In this document: in pieces, positions 1 to 5,978 of the stretch
Layout: each line of letters begins with the position of its first letter
Position numbering within the stretch: position 1 is the stretch's first letter
DNA from: an uncultured Fastidiosipila sp.
GTDB taxonomy: Bacteria; Bacillota; Clostridia; Saccharofermentanales; Fastidiosipilaceae
Direction of reading: 5' to 3'
Assembly (NCBI GenBank): GCA_938014865.1
Contig: CALLQJ010000430.1
Location: 1 to 20,617, forward strand
DNA length: 20,617 nt
Made by a program: the position numbers and the translations under genes
The notes under the pieces: generated by a model
Databases searched by the model: none
Seen by the model: only the letters and a program-made list of their open reading frames with translations
What the model was told of the DNA's origin: nothing

Positions 1-108
1 TTTCTCGGCTTCCGCATAATAAGTCGTTTGATAATAGCTGCCGTAAGGGTGCTGCATGATGAAGTGATTGTAGCGTTCGGGTGCTGCTGCGATCTCGCTG
101 TAATTCAT
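1..108 (-). CDS. FemAB-like peptidoglycan bridge aminoacyltransferase, N-terminal fragment
   Basis: Only the first 36 codons are inside the window; the gene runs off the left edge. The ATG at 108-106 follows a GAAGGAG Shine-Dalgarno sequence (120-114) at 5 nt, so the start is well supported. The visible residues include FIMQHPYGSYYQTTYYAE. This resembles the opening of FemX/FemA/FemB-family lipid II aminoacyltransferases, where a short helix is followed by a 'HPYG-x-x-x-Q-(S/T)' segment. The family attaches amino acids to the lysine of lipid II from aminoacyl-tRNA on the cytoplasmic face. With so little protein visible, another GNAT-fold acyltransferase is possible. The gene has its own -10 box and is separated from the upstream tRNA unit by a terminator. 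Confidence 0.55.
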   Translation of the reverse strand, partial: MNYSEIAAAPERYNHFIMQHPYGSYYQTTYYAEAEK

Positions 109-158
109 GACTGCTCCTTCAAAGTAGAAATCAAATGCTTAAAGTCGCTATTTGTCTC

Positions 159-164
159 ATTATA
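159..164 (-). promoter_or_regulatory. -10 box for the FemAB-like gene
   Basis: A perfect TATAAT reads on the minus strand 50 nt before the ATG at 108. I see no good -35 hexamer at 16-18 nt, so only the -10 is claimed. Confidence 0.4.
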
Positions 165-221
165 ACGCAATAAGCCGCCGCCCTACTGCCCGGAGACACG
201 GAGACTTGATGCTTAATGAAG

Positions 222-250
222 ACAAAATAAAAGCCCCGGTTAAGGGGCTC
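222..250 (-). terminator. Rho-independent terminator of the His-Gln-Lys tRNA unit
   Basis: On the minus strand a 6-bp stem AGCCCC/GGGGCT (232-237 with 244-249, loop of 6) is followed by TTTTATTTT. It lies 23 nt after the end of tRNA-Lys and separates the tRNA unit from the FemAB-like gene. Confidence 0.85.
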
Positions 251-272
251 CGGGTCTTTCGACCGCTTATTT

Positions 273-348
273 TGGTGACTCGCGAGGGATTCGAACCCTC
301 GGCCCCCTGATTAAAAGTCAGGTGCTCTGCCGACTGAGCTAGCGAATC
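273..348 (-). tRNA. tRNA-Lys (anticodon UUU)
   Basis: A complete 76-nt cloverleaf reads on the minus strand. The acceptor stem GATTCGC pairs with GCGAGTC, the anticodon loop is CTTTTAA, the T arm contains GGTTCGAATCC, and the 3' CCA is encoded at 275-273. It is the last gene of the three-tRNA unit and starts only 1 nt after tRNA-Gln ends. Confidence 0.97.
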
Positions 349-349
349 A

Positions 350-424
350 TGGCTGGGATGGCAGGTATCGAACCTGCGAATGCGGGAGTCAAAGTCCCGT
401 GCCTTACCACTTGGCTACACCCCA
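350..424 (-). tRNA. tRNA-Gln (anticodon UUG)
   Basis: A 75-nt cloverleaf reads on the minus strand. The acceptor stem TGGGGTG pairs with CATCCCA, the anticodon loop is CTTTGAC (anticodon TTG), the discriminator is G, and CCA is encoded at 352-350. It is the middle gene of the unit. Confidence 0.97.
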
Positions 425-462
425 TTATACAGCAAGGCGGCGACAAGACTCAATAACTTAAA

Positions 463-540
<78 letters not shown>

Positions 541-563
541 GTGTCTTGCGCAACACGAAAAAC

Positions 564-591
564 ATTATATCATGCCCTGTCGTCCTGTCAA
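564..591 (-). promoter_or_regulatory. Sigma-70-type promoter of the His-Gln-Lys tRNA unit
   Basis: Perfect TTGACA (591-586) and TATAAT (569-564) are separated by 16 nt on the minus strand, 24 nt before tRNA-His. Two consensus hexamers fit a strong stable-RNA promoter. Confidence 0.9.
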
Positions 592-604
592 TATAAATTT
601 ACAA

Positions 605-650
605 ATTCGAGAAAAGCATTTGAACGTTCAATGACGCATTCGAGAAAAGC
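605..650. repeat. Pair of 13-bp direct repeats flanking a 12-bp palindrome upstream of the tRNA promoter
   Basis: ATTCGAGAAAAGC occurs at 605-617 and again at 638-650 (33-bp period). Between them is the perfect palindrome TTGAACGTTCAA (620-631). The block lies just upstream of the -35 box of the minus-strand tRNA promoter, where an activator or repressor site could sit. No function is demonstrated. Confidence 0.6.
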
Positions 651-960
651 CCTTGATTGAAAAAAATAAAGGCTGCGGGAGGCATGCGGCAAAAAAAGAA
701 ATCTTTTTGATAGCTGTCCGCTTCTGCCGGCCGGAAGATCGGAAATCCCCTCTTAATTTCCTCTCTTTCCTGCTCGGGGCCTCCCTCGCCTTACTCGCGT
801 ATTGCCCGGCCGTGCATCTGCCGACTTTCGTCATCGGATGCCGGCCTGAGACATCCTTATCCCCTCACAGATCAGGCCGGGCAACATTTATCGCATGAGC
901 TTCCTGAGCTCATTAAAAATATATCAAGACTCCGGCGGTGAATTCAACATGTCACCTCGA
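651..960. other. Gene-poor intergenic stretch with GC-rich inverted repeats
   Basis: I see no convincing coding region here; the short open frames on both strands lack ribosome binding sites and family resemblance. Two perfect inverted repeats are present: CCGGCCTGA/TCAGGCCGG (841-849 and 872-880, 22-nt spacer) and ATGAGCT/AGCTCAT (895-901 and 907-913, 5-nt loop). It could hold a small RNA or an eroded gene, and neither can be shown. Confidence 0.4.
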
Positions 961-985
961 TTTGTCAATGAATAAATAAAGTGAC

Positions 986-1018
986 AAAAGCCCTCTTCGG
1001 AAACGGAAGAGGGCTTTT
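986..1018 (-). terminator. Terminator after the TauE/SafE gene, bidirectional in form
   Basis: A 9-bp stem GCCCTCTTC/GAAGAGGGC (990-998 and 1006-1014, 7-nt loop) is flanked by AAAA and TTTT, so it can act in both directions. It sits 34 nt past the stop codon of the minus-strand permease gene. A further inverted repeat TTTGTCA/TGACAAA (961-967 and 982-988) lies next to it. Confidence 0.9.
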
Positions 1019-1052
1019 CTGTGAAAACAATCTGCTGCGGCAGCGAAAGCGG

Positions 1053-1853
1053 TCAGATGATGAATTTGAAGAAATTATAGATATTGATGATCAGAATCAG
1101 GGTAAAGACGCCCATAAGCAGCTTGTCGACCATCTTGTCGTCCATCTTCTTATTGAAGTAGCCGCCCAGGAGCGCGCCGGCGATGCCGCCGATGATCATC
1201 ACGATAAGATTTGCGGGCACCAGATCATTCGGAACCGTATGCCCGACGAGGGTGCTGATCAATGAAACGAGCTGTGAGCAGAAGATGATGAAAAGTGAAT
1301 TCTGTGCGGCGACTTTGGAGCTCATGCTGAAAAAATAGTATAAAACGACCAGATTCATCGGTCCGCCGCCGATGCCCAGGAAGGACGAAATCATTCCGAG
1401 GGCTAAACCTACGGCCAGGGATACGAAAAGATTTTGAATATTCTTCGTTTTGATTTTATCTTTTTTGATCATATAAAGCATAACCGCTGCGGTAATCAAA
1501 AATAAAATAGCGGCCTGCACCGCACCTACAACATGCTGCCCTTCCGGTCCTACTGATTTCATAAACTGTTCATAGATAAAATTCCCCAGAAAGCCGCCCG
1601 CAATTGAACCGATTGCCAGGAAAGGGCTCCTTTTCCGGTCCACTAACATCGACTTCGGATGCATCAGCCCCCGGACAAGATTCATCGTGGTCATCGAAAG
1701 CACCGTCACCCCTGACATGAAAGACGCCACGGCAACGCCGGCCAGGCCGGACATATCCAAAACCGGCTTGATAATGATGCCGCCTCCCAAACCCGAAATC
1801 ACGCCTACGGTCGAGGCAAAAAAGCTGATCAGAAAAAATAAAATAATTCCCAT
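1053..1853 (-). CDS. TauE/SafE-family membrane permease (sulfite/sulfonate exporter family)
   Basis: This is a 266-residue polytopic membrane protein with about eight hydrophobic segments in two related halves. Each half carries the glycine-rich family signature: GLGGGIIIKP near residue 22 and LGIGGGP near residue 165. The length is normal for the family, whose members move small organosulfur or organic anions (sulfite, sulfoacetate, taurine-related compounds) across the membrane; the substrate here is not known. The ATG at 1853 follows GGAG at about 8 nt. The gene lies 75 nt downstream of the sulfatase maturase on the same strand and may be co-transcribed with it, although a TATAAT box sits in the gap. 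A sulfur-related role fits the neighbour but is inference. Confidence 0.85.
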   Translation of the reverse strand: MGIILFFLISFFASTVGVISGLGGGIIIKPVLDMSGLAGVAVASFMSGVTVLSMTTMNLVRGLMHPKSMLVDRKRSPFLAIGSIAGGFLGNFIYEQFMKSVGPEGQHVVGAVQAAILFLITAAVMLYMIKKDKIKTKNIQNLFVSLAVGLALGMISSFLGIGGGPMNLVVLYYFFSMSSKVAAQNSLFIIFCSQLVSLISTLVGHTVPNDLVPANLIVMIIGGIAGALLGGYFNKKMDDKMVDKLLMGVFTLILIINIYNFFKFII

Positions 1854-1881
1854 GGTCCATTCTCCTTTATTCGATAATATT

Positions 1882-1887
1882 ATTATA
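1882..1887 (-). promoter_or_regulatory. -10 box before the TauE/SafE gene
   Basis: TATAAT on the minus strand, 28 nt before the ATG at 1853; the expected -35 position is a poor match. It may give the permease gene a promoter separate from the maturase gene. Confidence 0.4.
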
Positions 1888-1928
1888 GCCTTAATGGCAG
1901 AAGCATCGAAACCTGCGGCTTAGGCCCT

Positions 1929-3050
1929 TTATACCCGGCGGGCAATATCCTGCAGAACGGGCAGAGCATGTTCAAAGAAGCGCTTGTACGCCGGGCAGAA
2001 ATAATTCAGCGACATTCTGTCGCCCTGCGCCGGTTCCCGGTCGCGCCGGCAGCCGCCCCGGCACAAAAAGAAGTAAGGACAGTCGTTGCATTCCGGCGCC
2101 GCGGGAAGCGAGATATCGACAAATCCGCTCTCCTTGCGCCGGCGCTCAAAGTCCGAAAAGCTGTCTTCCCGGATATTGCCGATCTTATATTCGTCCAGAA
2201 CGTAAAAATCACAAGGATAGACGCCGCCGTCCGCTTCCACCACGATCTGCGGCTGACAGAAACCGGCCCTCCCGCAGCTCTCGGGCGGATAGCCTTTAAG
2301 CATGCCGACCAGATTTTCAAAGAAGCGGATATAAATGAAGCGGCCGTGCCGGATATCGTCGGCCCAAAGATCAAAGAGCGTGATCAGGAAGTCCCCGTAG
2401 ACTTCGGGTGTCAGAGAATAAGGATATTTGCCTCTTTCCTCACCCAAAGGATCCAGGCAGGGAATATACTGCTGGTACAGAAGGCCGCGGGCCCGGTAGA
2501 AGCGATAGATCTTATCAATGGCCAAAGCCGTATCCTTGCTGACCACCGTGAGGATATTAAAATCCACCTCGTGCTTTTTTAAGATTTTTATGCTTTCCCA
2601 GACCCGCCGGAAACTGCCTTCATGCCGGCTGTCGAGGCGGTTTTGATTATGCGTTCGGACGGTACCGTCAAGGGATACGCCCAAAAGAAAATTTTCGTCT
2701 TTGAAAAAGGCCGCCCACTCGTCATCGATGACATAGCCGTTGGTCTGCATGGCATAATGCACGGGGATATTCCGGCTGTTTTTTTCTTTGACCGTGCGGC
2801 AGAAGCTTTTGAAAAAGTCCAGACCGCGCACCGTAGGCTCCCCGCCCTGAAAGGCAAAGGTACAGGACGACACCGCGTCGCCGAGACTTTTTTCGACCAG
2901 AATCTTCATGGTTTCTTCGCTCATAAGCCCGAAAGACGGCACCTCACGATGCGCTGCGACATCGGCGTAAAAACAGTAGCGGCAGCGCATATTGCACAGA
3001 CTGGATGCGGGTTTGATGAGTAAATGACGGCTTTGGCCTTCAAAATCCAT
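1929..3050 (-). CDS. Anaerobic sulfatase-maturating enzyme (radical SAM, SPASM domain)
   Basis: This 373-residue protein has the radical-SAM cluster motif C19-x3-C23-x2-C26, followed by the FAFQGGEP segment that binds S-adenosylmethionine. The C-terminal SPASM region has the cysteine pattern of anSMEs (SCGRAGFC, YPCDFY, ECNDCPYFFLCRGGC, YFCPAY) for two auxiliary 4Fe-4S clusters. The Asp after the YPC cysteine matches the catalytic Asp described in the Clostridium perfringens enzyme. Such enzymes oxidise a Cys or Ser of sulfatases to formylglycine in the cytoplasm under anaerobic conditions. The start follows GGGAGG at 5 nt. No sulfatase is visible in this window, so its client must be elsewhere. 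A maturase for another peptide is a less likely alternative. Confidence 0.88.
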   Translation of the reverse strand: MDFEGQSRHLLIKPASSLCNMRCRYCFYADVAAHREVPSFGLMSEETMKILVEKSLGDAVSSCTFAFQGGEPTVRGLDFFKSFCRTVKEKNSRNIPVHYAMQTNGYVIDDEWAAFFKDENFLLGVSLDGTVRTHNQNRLDSRHEGSFRRVWESIKILKKHEVDFNILTVVSKDTALAIDKIYRFYRARGLLYQQYIPCLDPLGEERGKYPYSLTPEVYGDFLITLFDLWADDIRHGRFIYIRFFENLVGMLKGYPPESCGRAGFCQPQIVVEADGGVYPCDFYVLDEYKIGNIREDSFSDFERRRKESGFVDISLPAAPECNDCPYFFLCRGGCRRDREPAQGDRMSLNYFCPAYKRFFEHALPVLQDIARRV

Positions 3051-3076
3051 AAATACCTCCCTTTGGCTCTTCTTAA

Positions 3077-3082
3077 ATTATA
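3077..3082 (-). promoter_or_regulatory. -10 box before the sulfatase maturase gene
   Basis: TATAAT on the minus strand, 26 nt before the ATG at 3050; no convincing -35 hexamer. Confidence 0.35.
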
Positions 3083-3112
3083 ATACTTTATCATGTTTCT
3101 TCCCCGGACGGG

Positions 3113-3118
3113 TATAAT
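3113..3118 (+). promoter_or_regulatory. -10 box directly before mutY
   Basis: TATAAT on the plus strand ends 7 nt before the ATG at 3126, so transcription would begin at or next to the start codon. A weak TTATCA (3088-3093) is 19 nt upstream. Confidence 0.35.
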
Positions 3119-3125
3119 AGGACGC

Positions 3126-4197
3126 ATGGAAAATTTTACGGCAGAGATTTTATATAAACGTCTGGCGGCCTGGTTTCATGAAAAGCAAAGGACACTTCCC
3201 TGGCGCAGCAAGAGGACGCCTTACCGTGTCTGGATTTCCGAGATCATGCTGCAGCAGACGCAGGTTGCAACGGTGATCCCCTATTTTGAACATTGGATGA
3301 CGCTCGCTTAAGGATCTGGCAGAGGCCGACGAAGATACCGTGCTCAAGGCCTGGGAGGGACTCGGCTATTACAGCAGGGCGCGGAATATCCTGCGGACGG
3401 CGAAACAATTACGCGCGGAGGGCAAGGATGAACTCCCCTGCTCTTACGCGGAACTCCTGAAACTTCCGGGCATCGGGCCTTATACCGCGGGAGCGGTGGC
3501 TTCTTTAGCCTGCGGCCTGCCGGAAGCTGCGGTGGACGGCAATGTGCTGCGGGTGATTTCCCGCCTTCTTGCGCGGCCGTGGCAGGCCGGAAGAGCCAAA
3601 GATCAAAAAGCCTGCCGGGAATATCTGATGTCCCTCATGCGGGAGGCCGGGATTTCGGAGGATTTTTCTCCTGCCGTTTTCAATGAAGCCTTGATTGAGC
3701 TCGGGGCTTTGCTCTGCCGGGCCAAAACCGCGGACTGTCCGCACTGTCCGCTGCGTACGTTCTGTGCGGCACATCTTGAAGGCGAGGTCTTCTCTTATCC
3801 TCTGGCCGCTGAAAAAACGAAAAAATCAAGTGAGGAGTACACGGTATTAATTCTGCACGACGAAGACGGCAATATTGCCGTGCGGAAAAGACCTCCGGAA
3901 GGACTCCTGGCAGGGCTGTGGGAATTTATCTTGGCGGACGGCAGGCGCTCTCCCGCTGAAATTGAAATCCTGCTTGACGATGCCGGCCTGGCTCTCCGAT
4001 CGCTTGAAGAATTGGCGTCTAAGAAACATGTTTTTTCCCATTTAATCTGGGAGATGCGGGTTTATGAAGCTGAAGTGCAAAGAAAAGGTGCCTTTAATTC
4101 TGATGAGGAGATCTTTTGGCGCTCGCCCGATGAGGTCTTAAGCCTTCCCTTTTCTTCCGCCTTAAGTGACTACCGCGATCTTTGCTGTCGTTCATAA
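3126..4197 (+). pseudogene. mutY: A/G-specific adenine glycosylase MutY, frameshifted
   Basis: MutY removes adenine mispaired with 8-oxoguanine. The reading frame from ATG 3126 gives the N-terminal part, including the LPWR segment and SEIMLQQTQV with catalytic Glu39. It then hits TAA at 3309-3311. From about 3304 the +1 frame continues the family sequence (SLKDLAEADEDTVLKAWEGLGYYSRA) to 4197. That part has the helix-hairpin-helix GIGPYTAGAV, catalytic Asp in VDGNVLRV, the 4Fe-4S motif CRAKTADCPHCPLRTFC and the C-terminal MutT-like domain. Homologs normally have about three residues (such as RFP) between the Met-x and SLKDL-like segments. Here one base is left in their place, suggesting an 8-nt deletion at about 3302-3304. 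The rest is intact, so the lesion is recent or an assembly error. The start has only a weak AGGA 3 nt upstream. Confidence 0.85.
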
Positions 4198-4223
4198 ACG
4201 TCACAGTCCCCGGGAGAGGCTGT

Positions 4224-4805
4224 TCAGAACGGCAGTCTGTAACGGGCGAGTTCCCGGCGCAGAGCCCGGCAATCCGGACAAAAGCTTTCAAGGGTCTGCC
4301 AAAAAGCCTTTTGATGATTCGGGTGTTTGAGATGACACATTTCATGGTAAAAGACATAATGCCTGAGCTCTTCGGGGAGAGCCGTAAGATAGACATTTAA
4401 AGAGATGGTATTGCGCCCCGAGCAGGAATCCCAGCGTGTTTTCTGAGCCCGGATCTGAATACGCTCGGGCTTTCGCGGCCAGGAAGCCGGCGTCTTTTCG
4501 CGAAAAAAGGCCTCGGCTTCCGCTTTTAAAAGCCGTCTTCTGATCTGCTCTTCCTCAGGTGAAAAAAGCGGCAGATGCACGGCATGTTCATACTGCCGCA
4601 GCTGCTTCAAGAGCCAATTTTCCTTGGACCGGAGAAAACGCAGGGCTTCCTTCCTGCTGCAGGATAAAGGAATCGTCACTTCGGCCCGGCCTCTCGCGTC
4701 AAGCGAGAGCTTAAGGCTTTTCCTTTTCGCCTTTTTAAGTACAAGCGGCAGCGTCCTGCCGTCTTGCAATTCATAAATAAGCCGTTCACTTTTTGCTTTG
4801 CGCAT
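4224..4805 (-). CDS. YgjP-like zinc metallopeptidase domain protein (DUF45)
   Basis: The 193-residue protein begins at ATG 4805, preceded by GGGAG at 4 nt; a longer upstream frame exists but would run through the preceding gene. The C-terminal half has the zinc-binding signature YHEMCHLKHPNHQKAFW (HExxH plus a downstream His), preceded by TRWDSCS and ISLN segments, as in the YgjP/SprT-like DUF45 family. The N-terminal part is basic (KKAKRKSLKLSL) and rich in beta-strand-like sequence, again typical. The substrate is unknown. The gene overlaps the end of the glycosyltransferase gene by 20 nt, so the two are probably translationally coupled. It converges on mutY with only 26 bp between the stop codons, and I see no clear terminator there. 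Confidence 0.82.
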   Translation of the reverse strand: MRKAKSERLIYELQDGRTLPLVLKKAKRKSLKLSLDARGRAEVTIPLSCSRKEALRFLRSKENWLLKQLRQYEHAVHLPLFSPEEEQIRRRLLKAEAEAFFREKTPASWPRKPERIQIRAQKTRWDSCSGRNTISLNVYLTALPEELRHYVFYHEMCHLKHPNHQKAFWQTLESFCPDCRALRRELARYRLPF

Positions 4806-5832
4806 AAATCTCCCGGTAGAAATGCTGCCAGATCTCGGAAACATGTTCTTTGGAATAATACTGTGAAATTTCAAAAGCATCCTGCGAGGCCTTTTTTCTG
4901 AGCGCCTCATCGTTTTTTAACGCTTTTAATTCCCGGATGAAATCAGCAAGTGCATGCCCCTTCCGGTAATCCGAAAAAAGGATGTCTTCATAAAGGTCCA
5001 GGTCCCTCAGAAGCAGGGGCAGGCCGGTATTGCAGGCCTCCAGAATGGACATCGGAAAGAGCTCATTATACGACGGCAGAAAAAGCACGTCTGCCATATT
5101 GTAAATTGCATTCAGGGCCTCACGCTCCACGATGCCGGGGAAAACGACATTTTCCGGAGGATTTTCCACGCGTTCTTTTAAGCCCCGGTAGCCGTCGGTA
5201 ATCGCTCCGAAAGAAAAGCCCCCCGCCCAGATGAATTTCATCTCCGGACAGGCTTTTGCCGCTTCCAGAAAGTCAAGCACCCCTTTTCTGCTCTGCACCT
5301 GACCGACCCCGAGGACGATGAAATCTTCGTCCCCGAAGCCGTACTTCCGCCGGCTTTCTGACTTTTCTGCAGGACTTTGCGGATAAAAGTACTCCTTTGA
5401 GACATAATTCGGGATATAGTGGATGCGCTCCGGGTCCATGCCGTAATCGGCCAGGGCTTTTTTGAAAACAGGATTCACGACCACGGCGTGGTCCGCGCGG
5501 CGGTAAAAATCCAGGACGTATTTGCAGAAAATTTTCATGAAGGGCCGGGGCAGCTTGATGCTGCCTTCCAGGGTATCCGGCAGGAAATGAATGTGCATGA
5601 CGGTGACGGGCTTTTGTTTTTTGAAACGCGAGGCCAGAAGGCGCAGGTAAAAGCCGAAGGCAATCTGATGGTAGTGATTAATGTCGCCGTCTTTTCTCGC
5701 ATTTTCCCGGATTATAAAAGAGCCGGAAGTCGTTTCTTTCAGCAGGCGGATCTGCTCTCGGGTCGCGGAAGCCACTCCCTGCCCGGACGGCTGAGATTTC
5801 ATATACAGCATGTTAATGCATAAAGGATCCAT
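4786..5832 (-). CDS. GT4 glycosyltransferase, LafB/BgsA-like glycolipid synthase candidate
   Basis: This is a 348-residue retaining GT-B glycosyltransferase. The N-terminal segment INMLYMKSQPSGQGVASAT matches the 'GQGV-x-SA' opening of glucosyl/galactosyl-diacylglycerol synthases of Firmicutes. The C-terminal half has GVGQVQSRKG and the nucleotide-sugar EX7E motif NELFPMSILEA typical of GT4. Such enzymes add a sugar to (glucosyl)diacylglycerol at the cytoplasmic membrane face, making anchors for lipoteichoic-type polymers; assignment to lipid rather than polysaccharide synthesis is inference. I chose ATG 5832 because homologs begin a few residues before INML. Its best Shine-Dalgarno, GGAGG at 5851-5847, is rather distant (14 nt), so the exact start is uncertain. 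An in-frame ATG at 5883 has no ribosome binding site. It overlaps the metallopeptidase gene by 20 nt. Confidence 0.78.
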   Translation of the reverse strand: MDPLCINMLYMKSQPSGQGVASATREQIRLLKETTSGSFIIRENARKDGDINHYHQIAFGFYLRLLASRFKKQKPVTVMHIHFLPDTLEGSIKLPRPFMKIFCKYVLDFYRRADHAVVVNPVFKKALADYGMDPERIHYIPNYVSKEYFYPQSPAEKSESRRKYGFGDEDFIVLGVGQVQSRKGVLDFLEAAKACPEMKFIWAGGFSFGAITDGYRGLKERVENPPENVVFPGIVEREALNAIYNMADVLFLPSYNELFPMSILEACNTGLPLLLRDLDLYEDILFSDYRKGHALADFIRELKALKNDEALRKKASQDAFEISQYYSKEHVSEIWQHFYREIYAQSKK

Positions 5833-5900
5833 AGTGTTCTGCTCTGCCTCCGTTCTCCTTATATATGCCCTGTGCCGATGCATACACGAAGCGTATCCAA

Positions 5901-5934
5901 GCTGCGGCAGCGTCGGACAAGCGGCTGCCTCAGC
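5901..5934 (-). other. Hairpin in the leader of the glycosyltransferase gene
   Basis: GCTGAGGCAGC and GCTGCCGCAGC (5934-5924 and 5911-5901) form an 11-bp stem with one mismatch and a 12-nt loop. A smaller stem ATACGC/GTGTAT follows at about 5897-5883. Neither has a U-tract, so this is not a terminator. A regulatory leader is possible but unproven. Confidence 0.4.
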
Positions 5935-5951
5935 GTTTGGTTTTGAAGCTC

Positions 5952-5957
5952 ATTATA
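5952..5957 (-). promoter_or_regulatory. -10 box before the glycosyltransferase gene
   Basis: TATAAT on the minus strand between the end of the GH42 gene (5979) and ATG 5832; it would give a leader of about 110 nt. The -35 region is poor. Confidence 0.35.
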
Positions 5958-5978
5958 GCAGTTTTCGGAAGGCCTTTT

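Noticed and set aside
653..898. Short open frames on both strands at 628-898
   Set aside because: No ribosome binding sites, no family resemblance, and composition dominated by inverted repeats.
3300..3312. Programmed +1 frameshift in mutY
   Set aside because: The site does not resemble the prfB type, has no strong internal Shine-Dalgarno, and would still leave about three family residues missing; a deletion explains it better.
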